A stretch of 64,000 nucleotides of DNA from Isoetes taiwanensis (taxonomy: Eukaryota > Streptophyta > Lycopodiopsida > Isoetales > Isoetaceae): NCBI GenBank assembly GCA_021234155.1, contig JAJEKV010000026.1:3154628-3218627 (forward strand). The letters are read 5' to 3'. The notes under the pieces were generated by a model. The model worked only from the letters and a program-made list of their open reading frames with translations. It had not been told where the DNA came from and ran no database searches. How positions within the stretch are numbered: position 1 is the first letter of the stretch; every line of letters starts with the position of its first letter. The position numbers and the translations under genes were made by a program. Positions 40,831-53,740 of the stretch are shown in pieces.

Positions 40831-43140
40831 AGAATAGAATAGAATAGATTTTTTATCATCCACGACGACCAATTGGCCTATGGAACTCAAACAAAAAGAG
40901 AGCAGCAAGGTATTATTGTCAGGATTAAAAAACCCCCGCCCCGAAGGGTTTTCGAAGGAAAAAACCTCAGTAGTAATAAGTATGCTGGCATGATGTACAA
41001 TTATATAGGACAGTTCAATACTGTCCAAGAGGACACAACTGAGTCCGTGCATCCATAACCTCCTGGAGGTATGACCCCAATAAACCCACTGACGCCGTAT
41101 TCAAAAACTCATGCAACGGTTGGCCAGGCACTAGTAATCAAACATACGGCTCTCGGATATGGGCAAATGCTGGGCATGCATTTATCCTCAATGACGCCCT
41201 GGTGGCAACACTGGAAAAGCCTTTCCTCCGTGCTTCCCGAGCCTAATGTCTTGTCTCAATGCGGAGTTGATGTGCACCTGTGTGAATGGAAGCTATAAGT
41301 CTACGCTTCTTCATGGGCAAATGGGTGTACAAGTACTTTGTACGCATCTGTTTGCCTGTACACCCCAGCGTGAGAACCACTGAGCTTGCTTGTCCTTTCA
41401 GCAGGCTTTGAGGCGTTGGGGACCCATCGCCATGGCCAAAATAAGGTTGGGCAAACGTGTATCACCCATAGCGACCACCTTCTAGAAGTAAATGATATGG
41501 CATTCAAATGCAGCCCGTTGAAGGGGTAGAAAACCTGTCTCCTGGTGTAGGATCTGGTATGGAACTGTGGACTTTACCCCAAGGGCTCGTACCAAGATGG
41601 CTTTCTGCACCTGCTCGAGATCATTCCAGGTGTTGAGGGATATCACCTGACCCCACACTTCTGCCCTATACAAGAGGACCGGCTCGACCAAGGCCCTAAA
41701 CAAGTGTGACTGGTGGCCCCATGCTACAACTCTGCCTTGTAGCTGTTGTTCTGCATGGCATATAGTGCTTTCCAACCCGCCGTGACCCGCAACCTGATGG
41801 TAGCATCCCAGTGGGTGGTAGCAGAGAACTCGATCCCCAAGTACTTGTAGGTCGGAGCCACCTCTACATCTTGTCCCTAGTAAGTAAATGAGGGAAGCCT
41901 TGGCTAACGGGATGATGAAACTAGCAGCACCCTAGTTTTGGCCAAGTTAACTCGCATGCCAATGAATCGGCAAAAAGTGTCAAGAGCATCCCGGTGACGT
42001 CGCATGTCCTCTGGAGTATAGGCTAGGAGGTTGACATCGGCAGCATATATGAGTTGCCGGATTGTGTGATGCATGAGATGGGCGCCCGCACCTTCGTGCT
42101 CAGAGAGCCAATCTTCCAGCTGGTCAATGTATAGGCTAAAGAGTGTGAGGAGGGGGGCAACCGTGACGCACTCCAATAATACTGATTACCGGCTGTCCTG
42201 ACGATGTGATACGACCTGAACATGCCTCGTATAGCCTATATATTGCATTACGCAAAGTCAAAGGGGTCCCAGTACCCGCGATCACGTCCCCATAACTTGT
42301 CCCGTGGCACTGTGTCAAAAGGTTTTGCGAAATCCACGAAATAACAGTACATGTTTTGTCGGTGATTCCTGCTATCCTCAATCAGTGTGCGCAGAGTGAA
42401 GATATGATCAATGGTGGAATGCCTAGGCCAAAAGCATGCTTGTGTGAGAGCTCGTACATCTGCCTCCTCTGCCCATATTGTCACCTGCTACTCAAGGATG
42501 TCAGCCAACAGTTTTGCAAAGAGAGAGCTGACCATAATAGTATGATAGTTGTCTGGGCATTGAGGGTCCCCTGCCTTGTATATGGGCACAACTCTGCTAG
42601 TGGTCCACTGCGGAGGGAAACCTTCTTGCAATGCTTTATTGAATAATGCCGTGAGGACAGGCACCAGTGGAGGCCCAGCCCATTTCAGAAGTTCCGCCTG
42701 CATGTCATCTAAATCTGTTGCCTTCCCATTAGCTAGGCGTTGTAGGCCCATGATGACATCCCCCTCTGTGATGACCAGAGCCATGCCTATCTGTGGAGGG
42801 ACTGGTGCCCAGCCCACGAGCGGGTCGTAAAGCTGTTGCAAGTACTGTACCCATTGCTCCGAGGCGATGTTCCCTGTGGGCTGTACAGGCTTGCTCAATA
42901 CCCTTCTCCAGAATGTCTTGGGATGCCGATCCAGGAGACCGAACATCTGTTGCTGGTGCTCTGTGAGGTATCTGGCTTTCTTGTTCTTGAGGAAGGAGCG
43001 GTATTGACTGATGGCCTCTGGGCAGGAGGTGGGATCAGTGACTTGCCGGAGTTCGCGTTTGAGCTCCCGACACTCATCATCGAACCATCCATTGCATGGG
43101 AAGGTGGCAGCGCCCGAGGTTCTCCGTGAGTGGCCTCTCC
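40831..43140 (-). mobile_element. LINE family A, copy 2: 5'-truncated, frameshifted
   Basis: Reading leftward: GWFDDECRELKRELRQ (about 43,100); RHPKTFWRRVLSKP (about 42,920); RLANGKATDLDDMQAELLKW, matching reverse-transcriptase text N-GKA-x-G-x-D; a motif A relic (YFVDFAKPFDTVPRDK, about 42,320); motif C mutated to YAADVN (about 42,050); ALVEPVLLYRAEVWG (about 41,680); and KSTVPYQILHQETGFLPLQR (about 41,560). The 3' untranslated part at 40,849-40,950 matches copy 1, and the tail is an (AGAAT)n microsatellite on the plus strand (40,831-40,848). Frameshifts and the altered YADD core make it inactive. Members like this, with microsatellite rather than poly(A) ends, differ from the L1-type copy at 36.2 kb. 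Confidence 0.85.
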
Positions 43141-43483
43141 CAAAACATCTCTCAGCAACTGTCAGAAGCAGGTGAGTCAGCTAAACAGATTGTTGTTGAA
43201 GTGTGGGGAAGGAGATCGTTGTCTTTCTGACTTCAGGCTGATTTTGTAATATCAAACAACCAGCTCTAGAAGCTCGATTGATTCCGCATCATATTTTACT
43301 TCGGGCCGACTTGCCACAGGATGATCTAAATCAGGCCAATTTCCTCGTGCTTTTTCTTGCCCCAGATCGATCTTCACAAGAGGTGGCCATTTTGCACTGG
43401 AAAGAGGGTGACATCTGCTCCCACAGCTCTCTCCATCAGATCAAGACCTCTTGTGTAATACAATGGAGCAGGCGGCGCTAAGC
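43141..43483. other. DNA right of the LINE 5' break
   Basis: Nothing recognised. A plus frame at 43,278-43,481 has no known motif. Confidence 0.4.
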
Positions 43484-43803
43484 CCAAATTACTTATTGGA
43501 AGGCAAGCACTTGCTTCAACTGCTAATTATGGAAGCAGAAATTTTTCGTCGTGAGAAAATTTCGCTTGAAAGACCACAGCAACCGCCGGTGGGTGGCGGC
43601 GGTCTTGAACTTGGGATGGTTCTTGCCGCTTAACCCGAGATCGGCCGGTCGATCGACCACCAGCCGCAATCAAGTGGAAATCAACTGAGTTTTTCGCCTT
43701 GAAAGAACAGGCTGTTTGGGGGTGAAATTTCAAGTCCTTTTTTTTTCGTTTCCCAAATTAATTATTGGAAGGTAAGCACTTGCTTCAACTGCTAATTATG
43801 TTT
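43484..43803 (+). repeat. ~52-bp direct repeats 268 bp apart
   Basis: CCCAAATTACTTATTGGAAG (43,484) and CCCAAATTAATTATTGGAAG (43,752) begin near-identical 50-bp blocks continuing through AAGCACTTGCTTCAACTGCT. The DNA between contains CGGCGG-rich and GGTCGATCGACC palindromic sequence. This could be a solo tandem duplication or ends of a small element. Confidence 0.75.
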
Positions 43804-46105
43804 AAGGACCGAGTGTCACAGCACGAAGAGTGGCACTTTGAGACAAATGCCCTTCAATGGACCACTAAAAGACCTTCAATGGACCACCAAATGCTCACAC
43901 TTGACCTTCATTGGCCCACAAGTGCCCATTAATAGACCATGCATTTAGATCAATTTTTAGTACTTTTTAAGGTGGGCTATTGTAGGGCTATTAAAGGGTT
44001 AAGGTGGGCCATTAAAGGGCAAAAGGTGGGCCATTAAAGGGAAAAAAGTTGGCCATTGAAGGGGAGTGGGTGGAAGAGGGGCATCCTCCCCCTAAACTGA
44101 AACTCTCTGTTGCTTCTTAGAACCTCTGCTCATATTGGATGCTGTCTCTATTGGTCGGTTCGTTTGGCAATACTTTCCTTTCTGACTGCCCTAGCTTATC
44201 GCTATAAATTCTTGCCTCCATCTGGCTCGTTTTGCTGGGCCCTGCCCTTGCAAGCCCAGCCTCGACCTGGCGTCTGCCGCCCCAGCATCTCTAGCCTGCG
44301 CTAATCGGTCAGAGAACGGCCAAAAGCATTCACTCGAAAAAGTCCGGCAGGGTTGCGTTGATTTTCTAGGGGATACTGGGATCCGGTTTTCCCCCCAATT
44401 TCTAACTATAAGTTGGTGGGGTTTTCAGGCACTCCGTACCCCTGTACTTTTACATTTTCTTTTAACCATTATTTTTCATGTTTTCAGGTTTGAAAAGCGT
44501 CATATGGTTCGGTTTTGTTTTATGGTTTATAATGTTGGAGTCTTGGGTCTTAGGTTTTGCTTTCTAAAGTATTAACAACATAGTCTATGGACTTCTTTGT
44601 TCTTTTGGGTGGTCGACATGGGTCTTGCTTCATCATTCCCTTATTTGTGTTGGGACTTTATAGGTCATTTAGCGTGCATGTCCCTTAAATTCGTGTTTTT
44701 AAACATGCCTTGTTTTTATTGGAAAGGAGCTGTTGCTTTCGGTTGTCCTTTACATTATATGAGGTTGGGTCTAGGGTCTTGGGTCTCATATTCATAGATT
44801 TTAAAAGCATAGCCTAGATGCTTCAGGTATCCCTTAGATCATGTTGTTTGGTTTGATTTATAAGGCTTAGTTGGTTTTTCGATGAGTTTTGAGTCTAGTT
44901 CCTAAGTTCATTGGTTTGATTTATAAGGCTTAGTTGGTTTTATGATGACTTTTGAGTCTAGGGTCTATTGTCATGCTTTCCTAAGTTCAGTACAACACAA
45001 CCTAGATGCTTTTTGTATTTTTCATATGATAGGTCCTTGTTCTTATACACTTTTTTCTAGTCTTTTAGTTTGTTACATAAATTGGTTCGTTCAGGTCTTG
45101 TTTTGTATCTTGTCAAGTTGGTGGGTTATAAAGGTTAGGCTCTTTTGTTGTGGGGAGCATTTTTCACTTGTGCATTTTGCTTTGAGCCAAGCTTGGTTGT
45201 TAGGAAGGTTTTAGATGTGTTGTTGGTCTAGGAGTTGTTTTCGTGCCTTCCTGGGTTTATTGAACAGAAAGTCTTTTTGATGGATCTACGTCATTTTTAG
45301 AGGTTAGGAAAATTGATCTTTTTAATGGATCTACATCATTTTTAGAGGTTAGGAAAATTGGTCTGGCTTTGTCATGCCACGGGTCTTTATCCAAATATAG
45401 ATTGTGTTTACCCATGCTACCCACTTTATATGTTGTAGGTATTTGAGCACCTCAACTTTTCTGTGATAATATGATAATGTCCTCCATTACCCACAATACT
45501 ATATAAAGGTTTACCTTCTTATATAGCTTTGTACAAGCTTTGTTGTGTGTTAAAATATGTGAGTGATAATGTTGTTGTTGTTGTCTTTAGCTTATAGGTA
45601 ATTCAAGAAAGTGATTTCAGTGGATAGCATCATGACCTCAATGCCACAACATAGAGATCAAGCGAGATATTTGTTGTAGATTTTGATTTTATAAGGTTAA
45701 TTGTTTTTTATATGTATGTTTTAGTCTTGTTAGGATGCTTGCTTGGATTGTTCCTTAGATTGATGGACTTGAGTGGTTTGTGGTTTGGGATTGGATCGTC
45801 CTTTTTGCTCTAAGCTAGGCATAGAGTGTGGTAGGCATTATTATTCCTTCCCGAACCGTCATGTTCGTCGCCCACCTCTTGTTCCTATCTCATATTGCTT
45901 TGTGGGCAAAATTCTTGGCTGGTAGAGGTGTTGGTCATGGTTTCTTCTCTAGGTTGATCTTTTCTATTGCCTTTATAGTTTCTTGATCCATTTTCTGGTT
46001 TGTTGGGTTGATTCTTCCATTGCGTATATGCTTGTATTCCTTTTTTGTTCTTCACATTCTTGTATGTTGGTATTCCATTTGGTAGTCTTGATGCTTGCAC
46101 TATCT
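43804..46105. other. repeat-rich non-coding DNA
   Basis: No gene recognised. At 43,845-44,065, TCAATGGACCACTAAA-type units face GGTGGGCCATTAAAGGG-type units in inverted order, a possible MITE or decayed inverted repeat. Tandem duplications occur at 44,850-44,965 (about 62-bp period, GGTTTGATTTATAAGGCTTAG) and 45,270-45,360 (about 50-bp period, GATCTACNTCATTTTTAGAGG). Confidence 0.5.
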
Positions 46106-46330
46106 CACTACAAGGGATCGTCGACGTCCAACGACGTCGCGTCGTCGATGAACGACGGATCGTCGTCGTTGATCGGTGCGTGTCAAGACGCTGCCAGGCG
46201 TCGCCGCCGTTGAACGGCGTTGTACTGCGCCGACGTGTCCGCCCGCTTGCGTGGCATGGTGCTGGTGCCAAAGGCGGCTTCGCCCTGCGTGTCAAGACAC
46301 GTCGGCTTAAACGTCGTTAAACGGCGTGAC
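46106..46330 (+). repeat. CACTA left terminus and subterminal repeats
   Basis: GACGTC, CGTCGTT and GTTAAACGGCG words in both orientations are packed over about 220 bp. In this superfamily such arrays bind the element-encoded DNA-binding protein. More copies lie at 46,920-47,110. Confidence 0.8.
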
Positions 46331-46368
46331 CGCGAAGGATTTTTTTTTTTTTTTGCCAATAAAAAAAC

Positions 46369-46390
46369 CTAACCCTAACCCTAACCCTAC
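46369..46390 (-). repeat. CCCTAA telomere-type repeats in the CACTA element
   Basis: (CCCTAA) three and a half times. Too short for an interstitial telomere; it may act as telo-box promoter elements for the element's gene. Confidence 0.6.
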
Positions 46391-47619
46391 ATCCACGTTA
46401 TAAGTGGATCCATCGATGGCTCGCTTTGTATTCTTATTTTTTGAGTGTTCTTCCCTATCTTGCTATAATGGTCCGGCAGGTTGAAGACCACCTTCGCGAT
46501 ATGTTCCTTCTAGCGGTAATCCTCCTCCTCCAAGGGAAGACAACTCCGGCAAACCCCCGCTTCTCCCGTGAGAACCCTCCCTTCACCATCGTGGGCAAAG
46601 ATGAGTGAAAAGGAGCTTCGATTGCACTAACATCCGGCGTTCCATGCGGAACGATCGGGTAGAATGGCTCACCGAGCCAAACAAAGAGAAAAACGACATT
46701 AATGGTGCGGATAATGATGCAAATGGTTGCATCAAACCGTCACGATCCCCTCGGGATGGACATAAGTAATGTATAAGCTTTTTTATGAATGGAAACAATA
46801 AGTTTTTTTTATCTATTTGTGTTGTCGTTGTATATAAGCTTATTTTATGAATGGGAACAATCGGTATTTTTATTTATTTGTGTTATTTGTATTGTATGTT
46901 GTTTCGTTATGTTAAACAATCACGGTTGGTCGTTTAACGGCGTTATGATCATTTGACGTCGTTAAACGGCGTTATGATCATCGGCGTGGCATATGAGGGG
47001 GCATCGACGGGCGCAAGGCGATGTGGCATGCCTAGGTGTCGACGACGTCGGCTTAGCGTCGTTAAACGACGTCCACCGCAGCGTCGATAAACGACGTCAA
47101 ATATGGCGGAACCCGTGGCTTCGGGTTATTTACTTGTTATTTTCACTTTCGTTTGTTTTGGATTTTTTTGCGCCGTGGGTCTTCATAAGGTAAGATCTAC
47201 GCTTTAATCTTTGTGTTAGAGTTAAACACCTCCAAATGCTAATAGATTAGAAGATTGAATCTTGAAAGTATGTTAAAACTTGAGGGATGCATGATCAAAG
47301 GTAATTGGTCGGTTCCATCCCGAATGGAGAAGACTAAATGTATCGGGTTTATGCACCTCAGAACAGAAGTTTCAATCTTCATAGATTACAAAAGATTTGA
47401 AAGGTTGCGTGAATATAAGGTACTGGTCGACTCCATTTCAAATGGAGAGGACTAGATGTATCGGGTTCAGGCACCCTTCAATCAAATGCTTTCTAAATAT
47501 CATAAACGTTGTATGAATCTGAATCTTAAGAATAAACATTTGATAAAATCATGAAAAAACATGGATATTTATATTTATTATATTATTACATGGTTTTTAT
47601 TAATATTTTTATTGTTTAC

Positions 47620-48969
47620 TAGAAAAACAACATGGACGACGTCGGAAGGAATTTGAGCGTAAAGTGAGACGTAAAGCTTTGAGAAAGTTACATGGCGACT
47701 TAGCGCCAAGAATGTTACCCCAACAATTGCCACAAATAGTCCAATTAGACCCGGTGGGCCTAGTCTTCCTAGAGGCTTTGGGGTGGTGTGCATGAAATGA
47801 ATGCCGCCGATGTATGTACCATAAACATGTTTCGAATGATTAGTTAACTTTATATCTTGATGTTACTTTTTTTTTTGCAGTTGTACTTGACAGAGCGGTT
47901 ATATTGCAATTGTTCGATGTGCAAAGGACAAATAAAACGGATGAGAAAGACTGCCCCTCGACCATGTTGAGAAATATGGTGAATGCCCGACAAATCCAGT
48001 GCTCTCGGACGCACATGTGGGGTATTCCAACGAGGTATAATACACGAATCTTATGAACTCGAATCAACTACTCTCATGTACTTGAATCGATGTCTTAACT
48101 TAGTTTGCTTGTATTTTGTTAGGAAGAAATTGAGAATGAAGTGAGCTCGAGCGATATATAGATTTTGGGGTTATGTTGTCATTGGAAGTAGATGATGTTG
48201 ATACTATGAATGCGTTCATAGAAAACCCTACAAAAAAGAAAGCCATCAACTTCCTCAAAGAGTATCCCATTACGTGATAGAACTTCGTGGAGTGCAATGG
48301 CGTTTGCCAAGATTGGAGGGAATGACAATGTTCATCAAAAATTGGAATGTACTAGATCATGTCGAAGAAAATAATCTTCCACCTTCACTAGTCCATTTGG
48401 TCCGACCCTTCTGATAAAGATCGTAAGAAATTCAATGCATGGCCTAGAGGCAAGCCAATTATTTATGGGGAGCAATTTACATATTGGGGTAGGCGCATTA
48501 CATGATTAAAAATAGTCGGGTCCCCGGTGCTTTGCCACAGGATTATATATTATGACTAGTGTGAAAGTCAAAGATGGTACGATTTGTTCCTTTAATGCCA
48601 TATGTAGGTCCTGAATATAACTCGGACACTTGGCATAAATTGAGTAAGCATCGATGGCGCATGCTCATCTATGGCCTAAATTCAAATGCGAACAATATCC
48701 AAGCCCGGTGACTACACCCAAGCTTCACATATATTGATGGTCGTCCCTCGGTTTGCATGGAAACCTTCTTTGCTTTTATTAATAGCTCTATCGAGAATCA
48801 CGAAGCTACCAATTGTGAATTTGTCGAGGCAAACAAAGACCAAGAAGATTTTTTAAGCCGTAAAATTGGCCGGAGATATATCATGGTTTATGCTATAAAA
48901 ACTTTGTGTATTGGTGATGAATTGTTCATTGAATATGAATCTGTAGACCAATACCCGGAGGTCCTTTGA
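47620..48969 (+). pseudogene. SET-domain-like gene carried by the CACTA element
   Basis: Pieces in several frames: a basic start (RRRKEFERKVRRKALRKLHG, about 47,640); an exon after TTTTTTGCAG at 47,880 with CNCSMCKG and HVEKYGECPTNPVL, ending at a GTATAA donor; then a final frame of about 70 codons (48,757-48,969). That frame reads FFAFINSSIENHEATNCEFV, then IMVYAIKTLCIGDELFIEYE. This resembles the end of a SET lysine-methyltransferase domain, where FINHSC..PNC and GEEL..DY bind SAM and substrate. The first Cys of the NHSC core is lost. Stops interrupt the middle. It precedes the transposase on the same strand. Confidence 0.6.
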
Positions 48970-49739
48970 TGATGTACTCAAATTACTCATATAATTTTTG
49001 TCGGAATGCACCATTTTCTTCTTCTTCTTCTTAATTCTTCTTCTTCTTCTCTTGGAATGAGATTGCACATATTGAAGATAAATGTGTATTATATCTTCAA
49101 TATATGCTTTGATTATGACATAAAATTTTATATTTAGATTCGTTATTAAATGCTTAAAATTTAACAAACACGGGCTCTCAATGTATGTATCAATCACGCA
49201 TATATTTCGTTTAATCGGCGTCTGGGGGTAGGCAAGTGGATATAAGACCACATCCAAAGCGTCTTGAATTGGCGACATCAAAAGTCATTGCGGATAGCGA
49301 ATTAGAATACATTGAGCGGTATGGTACAAACATGGGCACAATGCATAATGAAGAGTACAATGATGAAGATGAGCAGAATACGATGATGAAGATGATGACA
49401 ATGCCCCTATGGACGATCGAGGAACCCATAAGCGGACATGTTAGATGCATTTGGCCCAATCTTGACAATGACCTAGATGATATATAAATACTCCTAACGA
49501 TGGTCATGAAGATCACGTTTTATTGGAGGAGGCGCATAAAGCATTATATCCGGTGCAAGCATATCTAGATTGGCGACATCTTTATTGATATTAAACCTTC
49601 AAGCCAAATTCAAATGGAGCAATGCCGATTGTTCACGGCTTTGTTAGAGTAAAATACAATTGCAATCACTTGACTTATTGAATTTGTAGTTGAATGTATC
49701 ACGTAAAGGTTTTTTTTTTATCACAGTTATTGCAAGAGA

Positions 49740-52700
49740 AAATACTCCCACAAGGGAACACTATGCCCAAAAGTCGCCTTTGAAATAAAAATATATTGGC
49801 GACTCTTTGGTTTAGGCTACCATAAGATTCACGCTTGTCCAAATGATTGCATGGTATATTATCCGGATGACATCTACAAGAACACAGAAACATGCCTAAA
49901 TGTGGTGCCTCTAGGTACAATCACGGATGCCAAAGGAAAAAGACCGTCCGATGAAGGTGGTTCGCTACTTTCCATTGATCCCTCGCATAAGGCTATTGTT
50001 TTAATGTGAATCTCTAGCTTAAGCTCATGGGTTGGTGTGCGCTAATGCGTCGGTGACAATGTACTCCAGCGTGGTTAGTGACTGCAAGCAATGGAAGCAT
50101 ATTGATGAAACATGGCGGAATTTGGAAGAGCCCGCGAAATCTCGATTAGGGTTGGCAACGGATGGTGTTAATCCTTATGGGCGCCAATCGGCCCAGCGTG
50201 GTCAACTTGGCGATAGTGTTGATCAACTATAATTTACCACCGTGGTTACTCATGAAGACTAGCCATTTAATGGTAGTACTATTAGTTCGAGGACCGAAGA
50301 AGGGAAAGTCTAGATCCATATCTGAAAATAGTTATTGATGAGCTTTTGACATTGTGGAGTGAAGGTATTGAAGTTTCACGATGTCTCAAGAGAACTTCGT
50401 CTTTGAGCAATTTACCTTGAGCAATCTTAATGTGGACAACGGCGATTGGCACGGTTTGTATGAACTCTCCGGACTCCAAGTATGCGGATATGCGGCATGT
50501 CACTTGTGTGGGTTTGAACAGTTGAACTCTCAGGTCAGCGGCATTGCACAAAAATGTCTATGCAAACTTCAAGAGATATCGCCAATGGAAAATCGACTTA
50601 AAACGTAGGTCCAAGAGAAAAACATTGCCTTCAAGAGCCTCCCAAAAAGGTTGACAATGAGAGATTGGGGTAACATGTGGGATGCGCGTGAAGGAAATAA
50701 GGTTAAGGAATGAAGTGGAAAGCATCCTTCTTCCTTCTACCCTATTGGGCGAAATTGAAGATCCATCATCTTCTTGATCCCATGCACATCTTTAAAACGC
50801 GTTTAGTCTATTTGGAAGCATGTCACGGACGTAAGGACACGAGATGCGACCACGAGAAGATCTACAAGAAGGCTGGATCAAAATCTAAAAAAGCATGGTT
50901 AAATGTCGAAGAAGGAATAAGGCCACAAGTGGATTGGATCGTGCCCTAGAAAATGTATGAAACCCGTTAGAAGCGATCAAGGCAATAAAGACTCAAAGCG
51001 GGGATATATGCATTCGTTGCGTAATTGTTTCTCTAACGAAGGGGAGTTAAGCGGGTTGAAATCTCATGATTGGCATAAGATGTTGCGGTTTGTTATGCCT
51101 ATTGTTACGAGGGTGCGTCGTAGGCGGTCCACTACATGCAATATGTCTCCTATCGAGTTTTTCGGGGTTAAATGCAGTTTAGAAAACACTTCGATCTTTG
51201 AACTCTCACTTAACTTTTTCTTTCTTAAATGATATTTAGATGGATTACAAGGAAGGAGATATCAGACAAATGAAATTGCGGACATGCGAAACTAAGGTGC
51301 GTTGAGGCATGTTGTATGCTAGAGAAAGAATTCCCAACAAGTTTTACGGACATACAAACTCACTTACTAGTGCATTTAGTGGAATGAGTAGAGCTTGCGG
51401 GCACAACAAATCCTAGATGGATGTTTTTATAGAAGAACGCTTTACGAAGGTCCTCAAGGACTTACCGTGCGTCGAGAAAGCAAGGCCCGAGGGGTTGCAT
51501 GGCGGGGTTGGTTAGCACGAGAGTCATTATTCTATGTCACCGAGTTCTTGGCGATCTACACCCCAATGCTCCACGATTATGGACCGATGAAGACACTCCA
51601 ACTATAATTGGAGAAGTTCCGAAGGAAGACCCGAGAAGAAATTGTTCACACTAGAAGAACAGGCAAAAAAGTCAATAAGTTTCTCATCTACAACTCCACT
51701 CCCATGGAGAAATGGATAAAAAAATCAGGAAGAAAAAAATAAAGAGATGAGGAGAGAAGGCGCTATCGACAAAAAGAATGCAAACAACCACTTCGGATCA
51801 TCTAGGGGTCACGCCAAGTGAGATAAACAATAAATGGCTGCTCGAACAACTAGAGATGGCAAGGCAACGTGGCGAACATGTTTCTAGCGAAGAATTTGCA
51901 TATGCTAAAGGCGTGTCACTATTTGTAAGTGCAACTTAATAGCATATAATTCACGAGTTTAGATTCGTTATTTTGAACATTTGTTCCTTTACTTTGTAGT
52001 ATAATTCATATGCATCAATATGGTCTTACGGTGCTCACTTTCGGCGACAAAGTGTGGATCATGGCAAACACTTATGATTGTGGTATATCAGCAAAGTTTA
52101 GTACTGATTTTGCGGGGCGGTAGTCTGAGACCCAAACCCAATCGAGGCAATGTTGGAATGGATTGGTACTATAAAGACTATCATGGAGGTTGATGTCGGT
52201 AGTGCATTCAAAACAATGTTGTTTGATGCGAATGGTTTGATCTTATGTGTCTTGGTGCTCATGCCACGATCATAAAGATCCGAGTGGCTGTATTCACTAG
52301 ATTCAACTTCGTCGGGTATCGTGGTCAAGACACACTTTCGTGAGGGTTGAGCAATGTGAACAAGTATGTTTACTTGGATGCAATAAAATTTATATATGTC
52401 ATTAACAAAGGAACTAATGTAATAGAGGTTTTGTAGGTCACCTTCGTTCGGATCCTTTGCAAGATCGATGGTGGTTAAGTAGTTCCATGTAAGGCTCGCT
52501 CCCCTTGCCATATTTGAAGGTGAAGAAGAGATGGCGGTCCGAATAGGGAGGTTGGGGGTTGGGGGAGACTATTGTCATGATAGAAGACTACCATCGATTG
52601 AACCTTCATTACTTTATTATGATTATTATATTTTCTTCCCACATATGAATAAGAAAATACTTTGGCATCTTAATTTGTGTATACTACAAACCATATTAGG

Positions 52701-52766
52701 CAACATTAGTATTGCAACCGAAGTTATCATAGACATTTATGCCAAGTTAATTGGCATCCTAGTATA
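49740..52766 (+). pseudogene. CACTA TNPD-type transposase, multiply frameshifted
   Basis: Conserved blocks occur in order but in changing frames: GYHKIHACPNDCMVYYPDDI (about 49,820), KQWKHIDETW (about 50,080), LGLATDGVNPYG (about 50,150), NLPPWLLMKTSHLMV and LLVRGPKKGKS (about 50,235-50,310), DWHGLYELSGLQ and ACHLCG (about 50,440-50,510), LPYWAKLKIHHLLDPMHIFK (about 50,730), LKSHDWHKMLRFVMPI (about 51,060), and FPTSFTDIQTHLLVHLVE (about 51,330). These are hallmarks of the Transposase_21/TNPD family. C-terminal frames run to about 52,766. The transposase would cut at CACTA ends; this copy cannot be translated as one protein. Confidence 0.85.
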
Positions 52767-52769
52767 GAC

Positions 52770-53634
52770 CTATGGCTTTGCAAGTCCGTCGGCGCAGTTC
52801 TACATCTGATTGAGTACACGCTTTATGTTTAATTAATCATAAAATGTGAAGATCCCCTTCAAAATGCAAGATTCATATACAAAAATCATATATGTATTCC
52901 CTTCAAAATACAAAATTCATATAAAAACCCATACACAATTCAAATACACAAAACAAAGTGGATGCCCGTGCACATCTAGTGGTATATATCAATCCAGTGT
53001 GATCCACTTTCAGGCTCGGCGAAGGTGCTTTCGGCGGTGATTTCCTCCACCCCCGTCGAACAAGCCTCCCGGCATGGAATCAAGCCCTCTCCTACAGGTG
53101 TCTGTTTCCCCAAGGAATTCATGTACGAGCACTTCCGCATGCCCCGGTTGGTCTGGTGCAACTTTTGAAAGTAGGGCTTCAGCAAATGTTTCCCTTCCCA
53201 AAAGGCCCCTATCCTCTAGCATCTGGGCCAAGCACAACAAAGCTCACCATGCATTTCTTCAGGCACCGAGCACGTATTGAGGGAAGGTTCCGGCCTCCCG
53301 ATGTCTGGCGAGGTCTTTCTTGCCCCCCTATCATGCGGCTTTGTCATGGCTTGCTTGAACTCAGGCCTTTCTTGGGTTAGGTTAGGTCTCTAGCCACTTT
53401 CCTGGAGAAGCGATTCAGGTGCTCCAGCAAGCGCCTGCGGCCTGCAGTGCGGCATCAGCGGGCATGCATTAGGAGAAGCGGCCATGGCGGATGTAGGTGA
53501 GGAGCTCGACGAAGGAGGAGGAGGAGGAAGGCTGGAGGCTTGAGGCGGGGGCGGAGGCGGCCCGGAGAAGCTGGAGGACTAATAGGGCAATATATATGGC
53601 ATCTCGGCATACGAAAACAAAACAAATTTCTGCG
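52770..53634. other. unresolved segment between transposase and subterminal repeats
   Basis: From 52,975 to 53,400 the sequence is GC-richer and open on the minus strand (53,240-53,010, with LLGRETFAEALLSKVAPDQP), but I do not recognise it. It may be captured host DNA. The rest shows nothing clear. Confidence 0.35.
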
Positions 53635-53735
53635 GCGTCGTTATAGCCCGCTGACGTCGTTATAGGCGTCAATTAAGCGACCTTTAGGCGTCGTTAAGCG
53701 GCGTCTATCGTCTTAAAGCGACGTCTCGTTCTTTA
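53635..53735. repeat. CACTA-type subterminal repeats, right cluster
   Basis: GCGTCGTTATAG, GACGTCGTTATAGGCGTC, GCGTCGTTAAGCGGCGTC and AAGCGACGTC repeat over 100 bp, using the same words as the left end. This suggests the right end of the element lies just beyond. Confidence 0.65.
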
Positions 53736-53740
53736 AAAAG

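Larger units (their letters stand above)
46106..53740 (+). mobile_element. CACTA (En/Spm-type) transposon, right end not resolved
   Basis: CACTACAAGGGATCGTCGAC at 46,106 is a standard CACTA terminus, preceded by TCT. It is followed by dense subterminal CGTCGTTAAACGGCGT-type repeats (to 46,330 and again 46,920-47,110). The same repeat family reappears at 53,635-53,735. Between them lie a SET-like gene and a TNPD-type transposase. The expected TTGTAGTG end was not found after 53,735, so the right boundary is a guess: decayed, deleted, or replaced by the satellite that begins at 54.8 kb. Confidence 0.8.

Noticed and set aside
45885-46320. Frames running through 46.1 kb rich in Arg/Ser/Thr
   Set aside because: They cross the CACTA terminus and its subterminal repeats. 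The composition reflects the GTCG-rich repeats.
52960-52990. GATGCCCGTGCACATCTAGT as a further Helitron 3' end
   Set aside because: No complementary second arm of the hairpin is present before CTAG.
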